A stretch of 64,000 bases of DNA from Dolomedes plantarius (taxonomy: Eukaryota; Arthropoda; Arachnida; Araneae; Dolomedidae), in NCBI GenBank assembly GCA_907164885.2, contig OU015499.1:161808590-161872589 (forward strand), read 5' to 3'. Below are positions 1 through 12,105 of this stretch, one piece after another (within the stretch, counting starts at the first letter, position 1; each line of letters begins with the position of its first letter). A model generated the notes under the pieces. That model had not been told where the DNA came from, did not search any database, and worked only from the letters and a program-made list of their open reading frames with translations. The position numbers were made by a program, and so were the translations under genes.

Positions 1-2403
1 CGTGAATAATTAACCTATCATAAGCAAAGAACCATGGAAGCATAGAGTGAACGCCAGATAAATGTAGATCCCAATTTCCCTCTCGAGTTGCACGAATGAA
101 AATAAGCAAAACCTCAATCATTTCAAAATAACTACTCCAAAAAGCAAATGTTGGACTATCAATCAATTTTTTAACAATAAAATCTGAATATTTTTTAACG
201 ACATTTGACACGTTCTCTTCAAAAATATATGTTTTTGATGATTCTGATGGAAATGTGGACTGGAACTCTGTAATTAGCTCTTTAATAGTCAGTTTTTCTT
301 TTTCTTCCATTTCATGAAGAAAAGATTGGAAACACAATCTGTGTAATGCCTCACACATTAATTTATTAGCACGAACACTTCTGTTATAGTGATGCCCACT
401 AAATACTCCTTGGATTGAGCCTTCAGCAACTATACCAGACTCAATGAAAAGATCTCGCAGCCCAGCATCACAAAATCTCTTTCCAATTACAGCTAAAAAG
501 GCCATAGCAGTATGAAATTCACCTAGTCTAATCACTAAGCGTTTCTGAAACTGATCATTTTGCCATCTGATTTGTTGAGCTTTAGAATATATTGCCTGGT
601 CCATTACAAGAACAATGCTATCAATTTCAAGATCATTAGCAATTTGTATGCTGTGTTTCAGGATACAATATACTGTTGACATATCTGTAGGATTTGCATC
701 TAAAACAGGTAAATATCCTATTTTTGTCTTTGGGAAATCTTGATTCTCTACATTTTTAAGTAAAGTATTAAATCCAGTCCAGCCAGGAAGACTTTGGCCT
801 TCAACACAAAAATATTTGCATAAAAAAAAGAAATTGTCAGATATGCGTGGTACATTTTGGACAGGTATATATTTATCGCTATCTGTAATAGGAAGGCTAT
901 CATAGCAGGGAGGACGATGTTTTTTCTTTCCAGTGAAAATTTCGATAAGTGGAATGTTAGTATCCAGAGTTCGTTTTCTGCCCTTTTTTATGTGCAAAAA
1001 TGTTATTTCATTTTCATGAAGTATCTCAGTTAATGACGATGAATCATTTTCCCATTGAAGAATAATACCATTTGTATTATGAGTCGTTCCAGAGCCACTT
1101 AGAGTTTCTTCGCCAAAATCATTGTTATCCCAAACTAATGTTGTAAAAATCTTTTTGGAAAACCCATTGGGTAACAAATTATTGTTATTTAACTGCTGCA
1201 AAGCTAAAGCTGTATCATGTTGTAGTACACTAGTATGAGATACACAGTGCCCTAAACCATTTAACAGACCAATTAAAGAAGATGATCCAGTCAAATGTCT
1301 GATTGTCATACCTAAAGCTAAATGTTTTGGTGTTTGGCGTTTTCCACTGGAAGATAAATATATTAAATCTTGGGAGATTGATAAAATTTTTCCTCTTACA
1401 TCCTCATTTACAGCAACACAATCTTTTTCTAAAACTTCATCAGAAGCACCTACACACCATGCAATGAAGTTAAACAACTCTGGTGGTACCATTTTGGAAG
1501 CTGCTTCTGTGGTAAGTTCACTCTCTTTAGGTGGCCAACAAGATGTAAATGAAGGTGTATTGATCAAGACTTGCTTTAAAAATTTTGCAGAAGGATATAA
1601 GTCCCTAAGTCCAGATGCATGAGGCCTTGTGCTAGAAATAGTGTGTTCTATTTCTGCATCCGAATCTTCAGATTCTGTAGTACTGACTGCACTGATTTCA
1701 TGATATAAATTTCTTGGCATTATGTCACACAAAACAAGTTCACATTGATTGGAACGAGAACGTTTAATAAAATTAATTTGTGGATATCGGTTTTGAATCC
1801 TTCGTTTGAGTAAAAAATTTCTGTATCCAGTAATATCAGCACTTTCATTTTCATTAACAATTTTTACAAACAATTCTACCAGTTTGTTTAATCGCATGAT
1901 TGTACTTTGTTTGATGATTTTGTCTTCCACTACATCTCTGCAAAAAATGTCAAATGATTTTTTATACAGTGTATCCACTGGCTGTGCACATTTATCTACA
2001 GTTAAAAACTTAACATATCTTTTGTAGCAAGATCTATGGTAACGCATTTCAATAGCCACTAAATCCTTATCACGAATTTGCAATAGCATCATTTCATCAT
2101 TTTTTGCTGTTGCAGCTTGAATTAATAAATTTTCTTTAGTCTCACATTGAGCAAGCCTTTCCTTTTTTTCTCTTACCGGTGGGTTTCTCTATTGAAACCC
2201 ACCGGTATAGTGGGGTATTCTCTATATAGTTCATCTATTGAAAAAAGAAGCAAATCGGCAGATATTTTTGTTTCAGGAACATTTAAAACTCTCCATCTGT
2301 CAGCACACAATCTCACTTTAGCCCAGCTTACTTGAGAAAAACATGTTATTTTTGAATCTGTCTCATTCCCAATATGCACACAACATATCATTGCTTCTGA
2401 CAT
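1..2403 (-). CDS. large mobile-element-type ORF, cut by the window edge, one frameshift
   Basis: Reading the complement from the ATG at 2401-2403 gives about 790 codons that stay open to base 1, with a single frame break at the hairpin at 2175-2206. The protein therefore continues beyond the window. The N-terminus has CC and Cys/His-rich motifs (MSEAMICC, then YHRSCYKRY around residues 105-115), which look like a small zinc-binding module. The middle has VWDNNDFGEETLSG and TTHNTNG. Further on come LVMDQAIYSK, RLGEFHTAM and, near the edge, MLPWFFAYDR. I recall similar repetitive hypothetical proteins in many invertebrate genomes, but cannot name the family. The conserved Asp residues in VWDNND and VMDQ could belong to an RNase-H-like transposase core; that is inference. 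The long open frame suggests recent activity or an active parent copy. No neighbouring TIR was found. Confidence 0.75.
2175..2206. repeat. 32-bp perfect hairpin that frameshifts the ORF
   Basis: Two 13-nt arms (ACCGGTGGGTTTC and its complement) flank a 6-nt loop, TCTATT. Removing 26 bp (one ACCGGT plus 20 bp) rejoins the reading frames on both sides: upstream ends ...REYPTIP and downstream continues VREKKERL. ACCGGT flanks the insert like a 6-bp duplication. A fold-back (snap-back) synthesis error or a tiny palindromic insertion would explain it; an intron of this size is unlikely. Confidence 0.8.
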
Positions 2404-2819
2404 TATGAACTGTAAAGATTCTAATTAAAATTATAGAAAATTAGAGCAATAACAAGAATTAGATCAAACTGTCAACAACACGAAAGCGAATGTAAACATA
2501 AGCGATAACATCGAATGTAAACGGAGCGTTAGCGCGCGTACTATTAACAGTCGTCATTGGATCAAAATCGCAGCTGACAGAAAATAACCGGTTTTGATTG
2601 GAGGATGAGTAGGGAATATGACTGTCTCTAAGCGTGCGTAGAATAGCAAGACCACAGAAACGTTAAATTTGTAAAATTAATTTAATCGATTGTAAAATAA
2701 TGTGCACATCTCCAGACCAGAACATTTCAAATTTGTAGATAATAGAATATTCTTTTAATTATAACATTGATTTGAAATTGCCCCTCGATGATTGAAACGG
2801 ACTTGAACAATACGTAGCT
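2404..2819. other. unassigned stretch upstream of the large ORF
   Basis: No ORF of note. It is less AT-rich than its surroundings around 2460-2600 and may hold the 5' region of the element encoding the ORF at 1-2403. I see no TIR or LTR boundary. Confidence 0.3.
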
Positions 2820-2967
2820 ACAGCCCACGGTCTAATATCGTCCCTTCATAAAGAGTAATGCTGATAAGTCTACATGGTGCTTCCATAATATAATGGCCAG
2901 CAATAAATTGCAGTTAAAGACAACAGTTGAATGTCTATCTGACAAAGCACGTCCACATTAGAAAGAA
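2820..2967 (+). repeat. partial tRNA-derived SINE inside copy A
   Basis: It matches the complement of the SINE at 14003-14227 from the shared GACAACAGT and GGCCAGCAATAAATTGC blocks to the region around ATGCTGATAAG. The tRNA-like 5' half is deleted. It marks the left end of recognisable copy A. Confidence 0.55.
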
Positions 2968-5900
2968 GAAGAAAAGAGTTTCTATAAATTATGTTTAAAA
3001 CAAAGTTATATGTAAACTAACTGTCAAGAAAACAGATATGACTGTAAAGGAAAGAAAAAACTGGCAAATGATTGACTTCTATTCAGAATTTTTTTTCAAA
3101 CAGTTTTCATAAAAGAACTACTTATCACCTTAAATTTTCATGTTTTGGGCACAATTATTCATTACATAAATGGTAAAATAAAATCCTCAAATGTATGTTT
3201 TAACTTTTTCTATCAAGAAATATAATTCATTTCATGCATATTCTATCACAGAATAATTCTACAACATATTTCTAGAGACTGAAATTTGGTTTTAAATATC
3301 AAATTATAGAAGACATACTGAGGAAAAAAGAGCATGAAAATTTTCAAAACTGTACTTTTGACACTTTAATTGCAGTCACTTTCAATTCAATGAATATTTT
3401 TTACCCCTAGGAGAGAGGGGGGGGGGGGGTGGAAAGATAAATTCTAACACAACAAAAATCAATTTGACTAACAATGATCTTAAAAACTGAAACTGAATAT
3501 ATTAAAAATTATTCCAGACAGGAACACTAAGAATTTAGCTATATATTTTTGCCAAATTTGCAAAATTTTTGTTCAAAATATCTATTCAGAAAAAGAATAT
3601 GCAGGTAAGAGAGCAGATAATATAAATCTAGTTCTAAACTGACCCAAGTACAATTTTAACACTATAAAATTTTTAAATATTATATCAAGGCAATCTAAAA
3701 TATCAGCGAATACAGAATTTTTAAATCTTGAAATGTTTCTAACAAAAAAGTCTTTAGACTACATAGGGCAGAAAAAATTAAACATTTATATATATATAAT
3801 ATAATAATAATTGTGTAGAGTTTTCATGTGTGAATTAATATAATATTTCTTTAAAAAGAATTTAAATTTTAAATACCAAGTATTACTTTTAATCATCCTT
3901 TTTTGAAATACATTCATTTAAAACTTTAAACAAGCATATTTTAATGAATGATGTATCTAAAATGCTGAATATTTAGGAGTATTGCATTTAATGCTATTGC
4001 CTTTATCTTTGTTATAACAAAAGATAAGAATGAAAGTTATTTACTAAATCTTGTCAAGAAAATTTTAAAACAATAAATAGAGAGACAAATAACTTAAAAA
4101 AATATTTCAACTGCAATTTTAAATAAAAAGTTCTCTGATAGAGGAATGATATGAGAAAGCAATGGCTATAGAGCAAATTGCTACTCATGGTACCAAACTG
4201 TGAAAACTCATCAATTTTAGAGCCAGTTCATCAATTACATGAAAAATATAATTATTTAATTAGTTCTGTCCTTAAATTTTGCAGGAAATTAACAGTGTGT
4301 ATGGATTTTATTCTAATTTTAAAAAACTTAAAGCACACATAGTTAGCACAGATAGTTTCTTAAATTCGATAGGCTTTAGATGTTTTGACAATTTTATAAT
4401 TTTTTAAGCATGAAATACAATTTAAAAAACACCAAAAACATGAGTGTTGCAAAAAGTGATGGATTTTTTTATGGCCTCAAATTTGGAGATTATATAAGTA
4501 TATACTTTGCTTATGTTCTGTTGCTCTTGGGTTCTAATCTTTATAATAAATATTTTTATTATTTGGGCTAATGGTTCAATACACAGCAAACCTGATGCAG
4601 CTAAGCTCTGCTGTTACATTACATAAGGTCAGAAATTAAATCTTAGAAATGTCACATGGTTTTTTTTCAGTTTCAACAATGTTTTCAGCCAATGAAATTC
4701 AAGATTAGCTTCAGATAATGAAGTTAATAAAAAAATACTCAATTCCTTTTATAAAATTTTTATTTTTCTCTTTTCCAAGGAATACCATCCAGAAGATGAG
4801 AATTTACCCTTGGTTATTCAAATCAGGTTAATAGGTCTTATCCAGGTCTGAGTGCACCTAGTACATCAGTTTTCCTATGTCAGTGTTTTTAAAATCTGAT
4901 TTTTTAAACGAAGATTCCCAATATATGTTTTTTGTTAATTTTATAAACTTTCCTAAAATATTTTAACTTTGTTCTTACTTTTAAAAATTTATTTTAATAT
5001 TATTATATTAAAATATATTATTTATTATATTTATATATTATTTAACTTTGCAATTTATTTATATATTATTTAACTTTGCAAATATTTTAAATTTAAATTT
5101 TAGTTCTAAAAAATCACTAGTAATACTATTGTGATTGTTTTTTTCATTCATCTAAAGATGTTGAAATTACCTCCTTACAAACTATTCATTGATTATTCAT
5201 TATTTTATGTACTTCATTTATTTTTTCACTACTTTTTATGCATATTTTTCTTGATATTTTTGAATATTTATTTTCGAGTTTTTAAAATATTTTTAAAAAA
5301 ATAAAAGTGAATATTGTGAATATATTGTTACCTACATTTTCTATAACCGACTGATAAATTTTGGACACTTTGCAAATATTTAGACTGTTTTAATTATTTA
5401 TTCCTGTTAAATTCTGTATTGAATATTTCTTTCTTAAAATATTCTACAGTTCTTTATTAGCTACTTATTATTGAAATTTATACAAAGAGTTGATTGTTAG
5501 GTTAGAAGTTTTAAAACAGTGTTAAATGTTATTTTTCTAAATTTCTCATAAGGAGAACTCCACTTGGTGGAGTTTGACACCTTTAATCTGAACAACACAG
5601 AATATGGAATCCCTTATATTTTATCTTTTACCACGGTAATTAATAGTCCAAAATCATTTGTGTAACTCATAACTAGCAAAGCTGCTAAATACATTATGTA
5701 TGAATTTTATAATATGCCCTAAAAATTGAATTTTATAATATGTATGAATTTTATAAAAGCCCGCTAAAATTGACTAAAAAATATTAGGATGAAGTGGGCT
5801 AAGTGAGAATGTGGGCTTAAAACCCTAAAAAATTTAACATTTAAAAAATAATTTCAAGTGTACTTTGTAGGAAGTATCTTGCTCTAATTTTATGTATAGT

Positions 5901-7555
5901 TTTTATTTACAGAAAAAAATAGTAAAATTTTTTTATACATACCAAACCCTTGCATTTTAACTAAAGGTACCCAAGTTTGAGTACTAGCCCTCCTCCCCCC
6001 CCCAAAAAAAAATCATAACTAATTAACCACAACACGAAGAGTTATTTTGAAAATACCCATACAGAATACCATGGTAAAGAATACAGATAAAATATATATA
6101 AACCATTTTTTTTTTGCAATACTACTTTAGTACTGCTGTGTTTTCACTTGCCCCATAAAAATTTTGTGTTGGGCAAGTGAGAACACTAAGGTGACAACTG
6201 GCTCCATACACTGAAAAAAATGTAACTTTATGTTAAAACAGCCATACAAATAGTTTTTTCTTCCCAACATATGTTTTCTAGCTGCAGAAAAATCATAACC
6301 AACCACCTTTTGCCATGTTTCTTTAAAAGCTGATGTCTGTTTTTGCTTCCTTAACATTCAAAAATAGTATATTTTGCAACCGAAACTAGCTTTTTTTTTG
6401 TATGTTTGTAGAAGTGAATTGCAATAAACTAACATGTTTAGACTAATTGTTATTGAATGTCAATGGAGTGGACATTACAAACTATGTGTGAATATTTTGA
6501 ATTTCTAATTCTGTTGTCACTATTTTTGAGTTGCCTTTTGTACCAGATGATGTCTTATTAGTGTTCCTGAAAGAGCCGAAAGTGAACTAATTTTTTCCGT
6601 GTCTATTTGGTCTTACAATATTCAATAAGGACTATGTGAAGGAAAAAAAAAAACCTTTTTTGAACTTTTAACATACATTTATTACTCTAATACAAATAAT
6701 TCAAATATTCTTCTTTTGTTAATATTCGGACGTTACTGACACTACTAACTTGAACAAAATACCTCCATAACGAAAGAATGTTAAAAAAAAAAAGCCTTGT
6801 ATTCAGCGTGAAATATCTACTCTTTCCCTTGCATTATTCATATTGCTATAAGCAAGTTTGATTCATTGGGACCGGCGTTGTCACTTTCCCGAGGTGCGGG
6901 AGAAAGTGAGAACGCAAAACACACAAACTTTAAATACTAATGGCAAAAAAGTTAAGAATAGATTTAAAAAAAAAAAAATATATATAAATGTAGAACATAA
7001 CCAAAAGTATGTATGCAAATTTTCATACAACAACTTGTTAAAAACTTATTTAGATCCAAAATGGAACTACATGGTTTTGCATTCTGAACTATCACATTTC
7101 ACCCTAATCTACTTATATGCTCAAAACCACGAACCATGCCTGAACATAGTTTTTAACAGTATAATAGTTATAAGAATTAAATTTATCTTCACACACACAC
7201 ACACCAAAAAAAAAATTAAAAAAAATAGAGTAAAATTGTAGAAATCATATGCATCATTTTCAACATCTTAACAGAACAGTTCTGTTATACAATACCAAAA
7301 AAATAACCTGTAAATTAAACTTACCTGAATAGTTGTTTAATTTCCCAGCATCATCTTTAGTATTATTTTAGACCGCCATTCATCCGAAAATCTGCGAAAG
7401 TTTCTCCCTAAGGGCAACTCCTTTTTATATTTATTTACTAAGATTATGGAGAGTTGAATGCAATAAACAACTTACTATGTGCTTAAGAGATACTGTTGCC
7501 ATTGAACCAACAAATAATGAAAGTTAGCTACTGGTGAATCACTGCTATCTGCTAG
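2820..7555 (-). repeat. repeat unit copy A (left arm of the giant palindrome)
   Basis: Its complement aligns by eye with copy B throughout. Examples are the stretch around 3120-3180 with 13690-13750, 5290-5410 with 12105-12200, and 7030-7250 with 10230-10400. It ends exactly at the palindrome centre in GCTAGCTAGC (7551-7560). It contains no convincing gene. It preserves the empty sites for three insertions seen in other copies: DD41D near 4418, DD82E near 7225-7240, and piggyBac near 5510. Internal features include poly-G and poly-C runs (near 3417 and 5995), a short tandem duplication near 4985-5080, and recurrent GTTCTCACTTG-like motifs. Confidence 0.8.
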
Positions 7556-7576
7556 CTAGCAGATAACAGTGATTCA
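7536..7576. repeat. centre of the head-to-head palindrome
   Basis: ATCTGCTAG at 7547-7555 is followed immediately by its complement CTAGCAGAT at 7556-7564. The symmetry then continues outward with only scattered mismatches for thousands of bases. The same terminal sequence (CAGATAACAGTGATT or a variant) is the outer end of copy C near 47560-47575 and of copy D near 54363-54385, so it looks like a true terminus of the repeat unit. Confidence 0.85.
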
Positions 7577-7898
7577 TCGGTAGTAATTAACTTACATTAT
7601 TTGTTGTTTGCATGGCAACAGTATCTCTTAAGCGCGTAGTATGTGTTATGATGCTTATTGCATTCAACTCCCATAATCATAGTAAATAAATATAAAAATG
7701 TGTTGCCCTTGGAGAGAAACTTTCACAGGTTTTCGGATGAATGACGGTCTAAAATAATACTACAGATGATGCTGGTAAAAAGAAAAAATCAGCTATTCAA
7801 GTAAGTTTAATTTACAGGTTTTTTTTTTTTTACTGTATTGTATGACAGAACTGTTTTGTTAAGATGTGGAAAATGATATATATGATTTCTACATTTTA

Positions 7899-10190
7899 CT
7901 GTCCGACCACGGAAGCAAGGTCCCTGGAAGATGTTACGCATGCACGAGAAAAGCTACTCTACCTAGAAAATAGGGGAAAACGTCATATTTTCGGATGTGT
8001 TTGTTTATGAAATACGGAATGTATTTCAGACTGCTTTTTGTCCGCAATTGTAAAGTTATTTTTTAAAACTTTATTTTTGATTGAATATGGACTAATAATT
8101 TCAAAATAATAAAAAGAAAGAAGCAAATCTATTTAAAAAATAGGAGTGGATATTTTTGGGTGTGTTTGTTTAAGAACTGCAAAGAATGTTTTCAACCAAC
8201 TTTCTTTTTTAGAATTTTTCTTTTGATTGAATGTATAAATAAAAACCGAAAAACATATTAAAATGAAGGTCTTGAAAAATTCCATTTTTAAGTGATATAT
8301 TGTAATAATATAAATATACATATAATGCAATAAAAATAATATATTTGATTCACAGTTTTACAATTTGCAGAAATATTTAGGATATGCAACTCAAAATTTT
8401 CAATCTTTTGTAATTAGCAATAAAAAATTTAAAATGAATTTAAGATAAAATTTTCTCATAATTTTATAAATAATCGAAGTGTGAATATGAGATACAAATT
8501 TATAATTTCAGTCTCCTATGATAATTAAAAATCTAGATTTAAAAAATGGTATATTTACATTCACTGTGATATTTATAAGAGCTGCTGAAAAAATACATCA
8601 GTGATCGGTAATAAAATATTTTTTTTAATATTTTTTTATCAAAAACTATCAAACAAAATCAATGAAAAATCTAACATTCATCTGATGAAATATCCGAATC
8701 ACTCTCCGTGTCTGAAATATCTATTTGCAGAGGATCAACCAAATCTTCAATCACACCATCCCTTTCCCAATACATATTTTCTAATGAAACAACATGAGAG
8801 CAATATTTTCCCCAGTGTTCAGTAGTAATGTTTTCAATAGCCTCATTCGAAAATGTTAATAATCTTGATAAGTTCAGATCTCCTGTCGTATTAAGATTCC
8901 GAATATCATTCTTTATTTCTGCCCATACATATTCTATGGCGTTGATATCGCAATGATAAGGTGGGAGCCTCAGCGCTGTAAATCCATTATCTTGGAGCAT
9001 AGTGTCGAATTTATATACTTTTGTTCTAGGCTGATTTCTCTTAACTAAATCTAATAATTTAATTTTTCATAAATCACTTGAACATGGAATATTATTTGAA
9101 GCAAGCCAGTCCATAATTTCTTGTTTTTTATTCGATGAATTCGGCACTTTATTTAACTGGATTGAATGGTATGGGGCGTTATCAATCACCACTACTGAAT
9201 TTTGTGGAAGATTTGGGATTAATTTTTCTTCATCCCACTTTTCAAAAATTCTCGAATTCATCTGTCCATGATAATCTTCGCTTGTTGAATTGGCTTTATA
9301 TAACAAATTTGAATTGCGTATAAAGCCCATATTCTCACCAGCACATAAAACTATGATTCTTCTCGACGCATTTCCAGTTTCTAAAACGCCAGCATTTCCC
9401 AAAAGTTAGATTGCTATCAATCTATATTTCATCCAAATACACAATTGGCCTATTTTCTTCTCGGTAGCGCTTTATATTTCTTAAAAATTGAGTTTGAGGT
9501 AAAATAATGTCACTTTGCCTCCATAATTTGTTTCCGTTTATTTTGCGATTTTTTGAAACGGAATCCTATTTCATGCAGAATTTTTCTCAAAGTTTCTCTT
9601 TGATGAGTAAAATTGATTTTTTCTCTTAAGACTCTCTTTATTAGTTTACGAATTGTTGGTACTATTTTATGGACAGCATAAAATTCATGAATTGTTCTTC
9701 GAATTACATCACAATCAAAATTATCTAAAGCTACGTTTTCGGTGGTTCTTTTTTTCTGACGTTTCCTCGGAGATTCAAATTTTGGAGTTTCTTTACCCTC
9801 TGCTTCTCTGCGTATTTTTTTTACACTGGACATTGATATCCCAGTCATTTCACTAGCTCTCTTTAGGGATTGCGAAAGTGGAACAATAACATTTCCTTCT
9901 AGTGCTTCTTTATCACACAATTTAATTACATTGTATATTATACGTTTGCAATCACTACGGAACGGCTTATTCCGAGCAGTTGTGTTGGGTAAAGGATCCA
10001 TTAATTTTAATATAATAATCAAAATAACAGACGAGGAAAAAGCGAGCAAGCGCAGTTAGTAACCGATTCTAAAGAATGTCGAGAGAATACGAGACTTTTC
10101 CCCCTCCTTCCTCAGCAGCCTTACCTACAGCGTGAATAGAATCGTCTTGCCACTATGCCAACCGTGGTTCTTCGTACTGTAGTCAGACAG
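7899..10190 (-). mobile_element. Tc1/mariner-superfamily element with DD82E spacing (Sailor-like)
   Basis: About 2.29 kb, bounded by imperfect TIRs CTGTCCGACCAC (7899) and, in complement, CTGTCTGACTAC (ending 10190). Both are flanked by TA (7897-7898 and 10191-10192). Copy A retains the unoccupied sequence TTTTACTCTATT where copy B has TTTTA, the element, then TACTAAATT, so the TA duplication is directly visible. It encodes one transposase on the minus strand. Long AT-rich non-coding sequence follows the transposase (7930-8670). Confidence 0.85.
8671..10001 (-). pseudogene. DD82E transposase, interrupted
   Basis: The likely start is the ATG at 10001 (MDPLPNTTARNKP). The N-terminal 160 residues are basic with helix-turn-helix-like segments (RASEMTGISMSSVKKIRREA, RETLRKILHEIGFRF). 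A frame change near 9510 leads to RPIVYLDEI, the first catalytic Asp, followed by a stop codon. The frame then carries VVIDNAPYHS (second Asp), a TGA at 9064-9066, and LPPYHCDINAIEYVW (Glu). Counting through the stop gives 82 residues between the second Asp and the Glu. As I recall, this is the signature of the DD82E/Sailor family within IS630-Tc1-mariner. It ends in an acidic tail (DISDTESDSDISSDEC). One frameshift and two stops make this copy inactive as it stands. Confidence 0.85.
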
Positions 10191-11343
10191 TACTAAATTT
10201 TTTTTTGTTTTTTTGTGAGTGAAGCTAAATTCTAATACAATTCTTATAACTGTTTAACTGTTAAAAACTATGTTCAGGCATGGTGTGTGGTTTTCAGCAT
10301 ATAAGTAGATTAGGGTGAAATGGGGCAATTGAGAATGCAAAATCATGTAGTTCCAGTTTGAATCTAAATAAGTTTTTAACAAGTTGTTGTATGAAGATTT
10401 TCATACATACTTTTGGTTATGTTCTACATTTATAGTTTTATTTTTTTTTAAAATCTGTTAAAAACTTTTTTTGCAGTAAATATTTATAGTTATTGTGTTT
10501 TGCGTTCTCACTTGCTCCCGCACTTGGGACAAGTGAGAACGCGGGTCGGAATAAATCATAGTTGCTTATAGCAAAATAAATAGGGCAAGAGAAAGAATGG
10601 ATATTTCATGCTGAACACAAGGCTTTTTTTTATTTCTTTTAACATTCTTTCATTAAGGAGATAGTTATTCAAATTTCCAGTGTCAGGAATGTCCGAATAG
10701 TAACAAAAGAAGTATATTTGTATTATTTGTTCTAGAGTAACAAATGTGGGTTAAAAGTTCAAAAAAAGTTGTTTTTTTCCTTCGCCTTATTCAATATTGT
10801 AGGACCAAAAAGACACGGAAAATATTAGTTCTTTCGGCTTTTCCAGGAACACTAATAAGTCATCATCTGGTACAAAAAGCAACTCAGAAATAGTGACAAC
10901 AATATTAGAAATTCACTAAATTCACACATAGTTTGCAATATCCACTCCACTGACATTCACTAACAGTTAGTCTAAGCATGTTATTTTATTGCAATTTACT
11001 TCTTCAAACCTACAAGAAAAAAAAAAAAAACTAGTTTCATTTGCATAATTTCCTATTTTTTAATGTTAAGTAATTAAAAAAAATCTTCAGCTTTTAAAGA
11101 AACATGGCAAAAGGTGGTTGGTTATGAAGTTTCTCCATCTAGAAAACATATGTTGGGAAGAAAAAACTATTTATATGGCTGTTATACCACAAAGGTACAT
11201 TTTTTTCAGTATATAGAGCCAGTTCTCACTTGCTCCAACCTTCGTGTTCTCACTTGCCCTAACGCAAAAAAATGGTTTATATATATTTTATCTGTATTTT
11301 TCATTTCTTAATGAATAAATGGATATTTTCAAACTATCTCTAC

Positions 11344-12105
11344 GGGTCATTCCATATAAAATCAACACACTGATTTTACTTCACCATTTCAGATTTGAAT
11401 GAAATTTGGCACACAGTTATTTTTTATATAGATTAAGAAAAATACCAAATTTTATCGAAAAATATCAACCCGTTTTGAAAATGTACCCTGTGAAATGTAA
11501 CTGTGAATGTTCAAAAAACCTTGACAGACCAATTTTCAAAATGACCTAGAAGCTTTCCTAATTAAGCTAGAGAGATTAGATTGGTGTCATATTAAAGCAA
11601 TTTTTAAGACTTTTTCAATGATATATAACACAATTAGAGCTGAGAATTTAATAAAATTTAAATGTAAATTTAAAATTTGAGAAGTTTTCAAAATGTGCCG
11701 CTTCAAAAATGTTCAAAATTTTTTGAATAATACTTTATATAGTACTAAAATGACTTTAGAATTACATTGGTTTTGTATAAATATCAAATAAATAATTACC
11801 AGATCATATATTTATCACGTGAAGTTCTTTATATTTTATTTATTTGTAAAACTTCATTTTCTGAAAATCTGTATACTCTCCCTGTTGGAGTTATAGGGTT
11901 TACTAAAGATAAGATTTGAATTATAGAAACCCATAGTATATCTGGCCTACTTGGGTAAGAAAAAGAAGGTGACGGTCCTGCTGGATGTAGAAAAGGCACC
12001 TTTACTTCATCATCTGTTTCATTTTTTGCCAACACATATGCAAGCCACCAGTTATGTTCATATATAACACATACATAACCTTTTACTTCTGAAAGTGAGT
12101 ATATC
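11344..12105 (-). mobile_element. GGGTCATTCCAT-ended element fragment
   Basis: A block absent from copies A and D replaces about 600 bp of the unit. Its left edge is GGGTCATTCCATATAAAAT. Another insertion at 58628 begins GGGCCATTCCATTGTGAC. The shared GGGYCATTCCAT and an antisense ORF fragment in each suggest one family of DNA elements. No target duplication is visible, and the right edge (about 12105) is set only by where similarity to copy A resumes. Confidence 0.5.
11829..12075 (-). pseudogene. C-terminal fragment of a transposon-associated protein
   Basis: About 80 residues ending at a stop at 11829. It reads YEHNWWLAYVLAKN, then VPFLHPAGPSPSFSYPSR, DILWV and TGRVYRF. The pattern of aromatic residues, FLHPxGPSxSF and GRxYxF resembles the C-termini of many invertebrate repeat-encoded hypothetical proteins. 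I cannot name the family and see no catalytic residues. It is probably a last-exon remnant. Confidence 0.45.

Noticed and set aside
6858..7241. 127-codon ORF in copy A
   Set aside because: Not open in copies B or D at the aligned positions; ends in simple CA and A-rich sequence.
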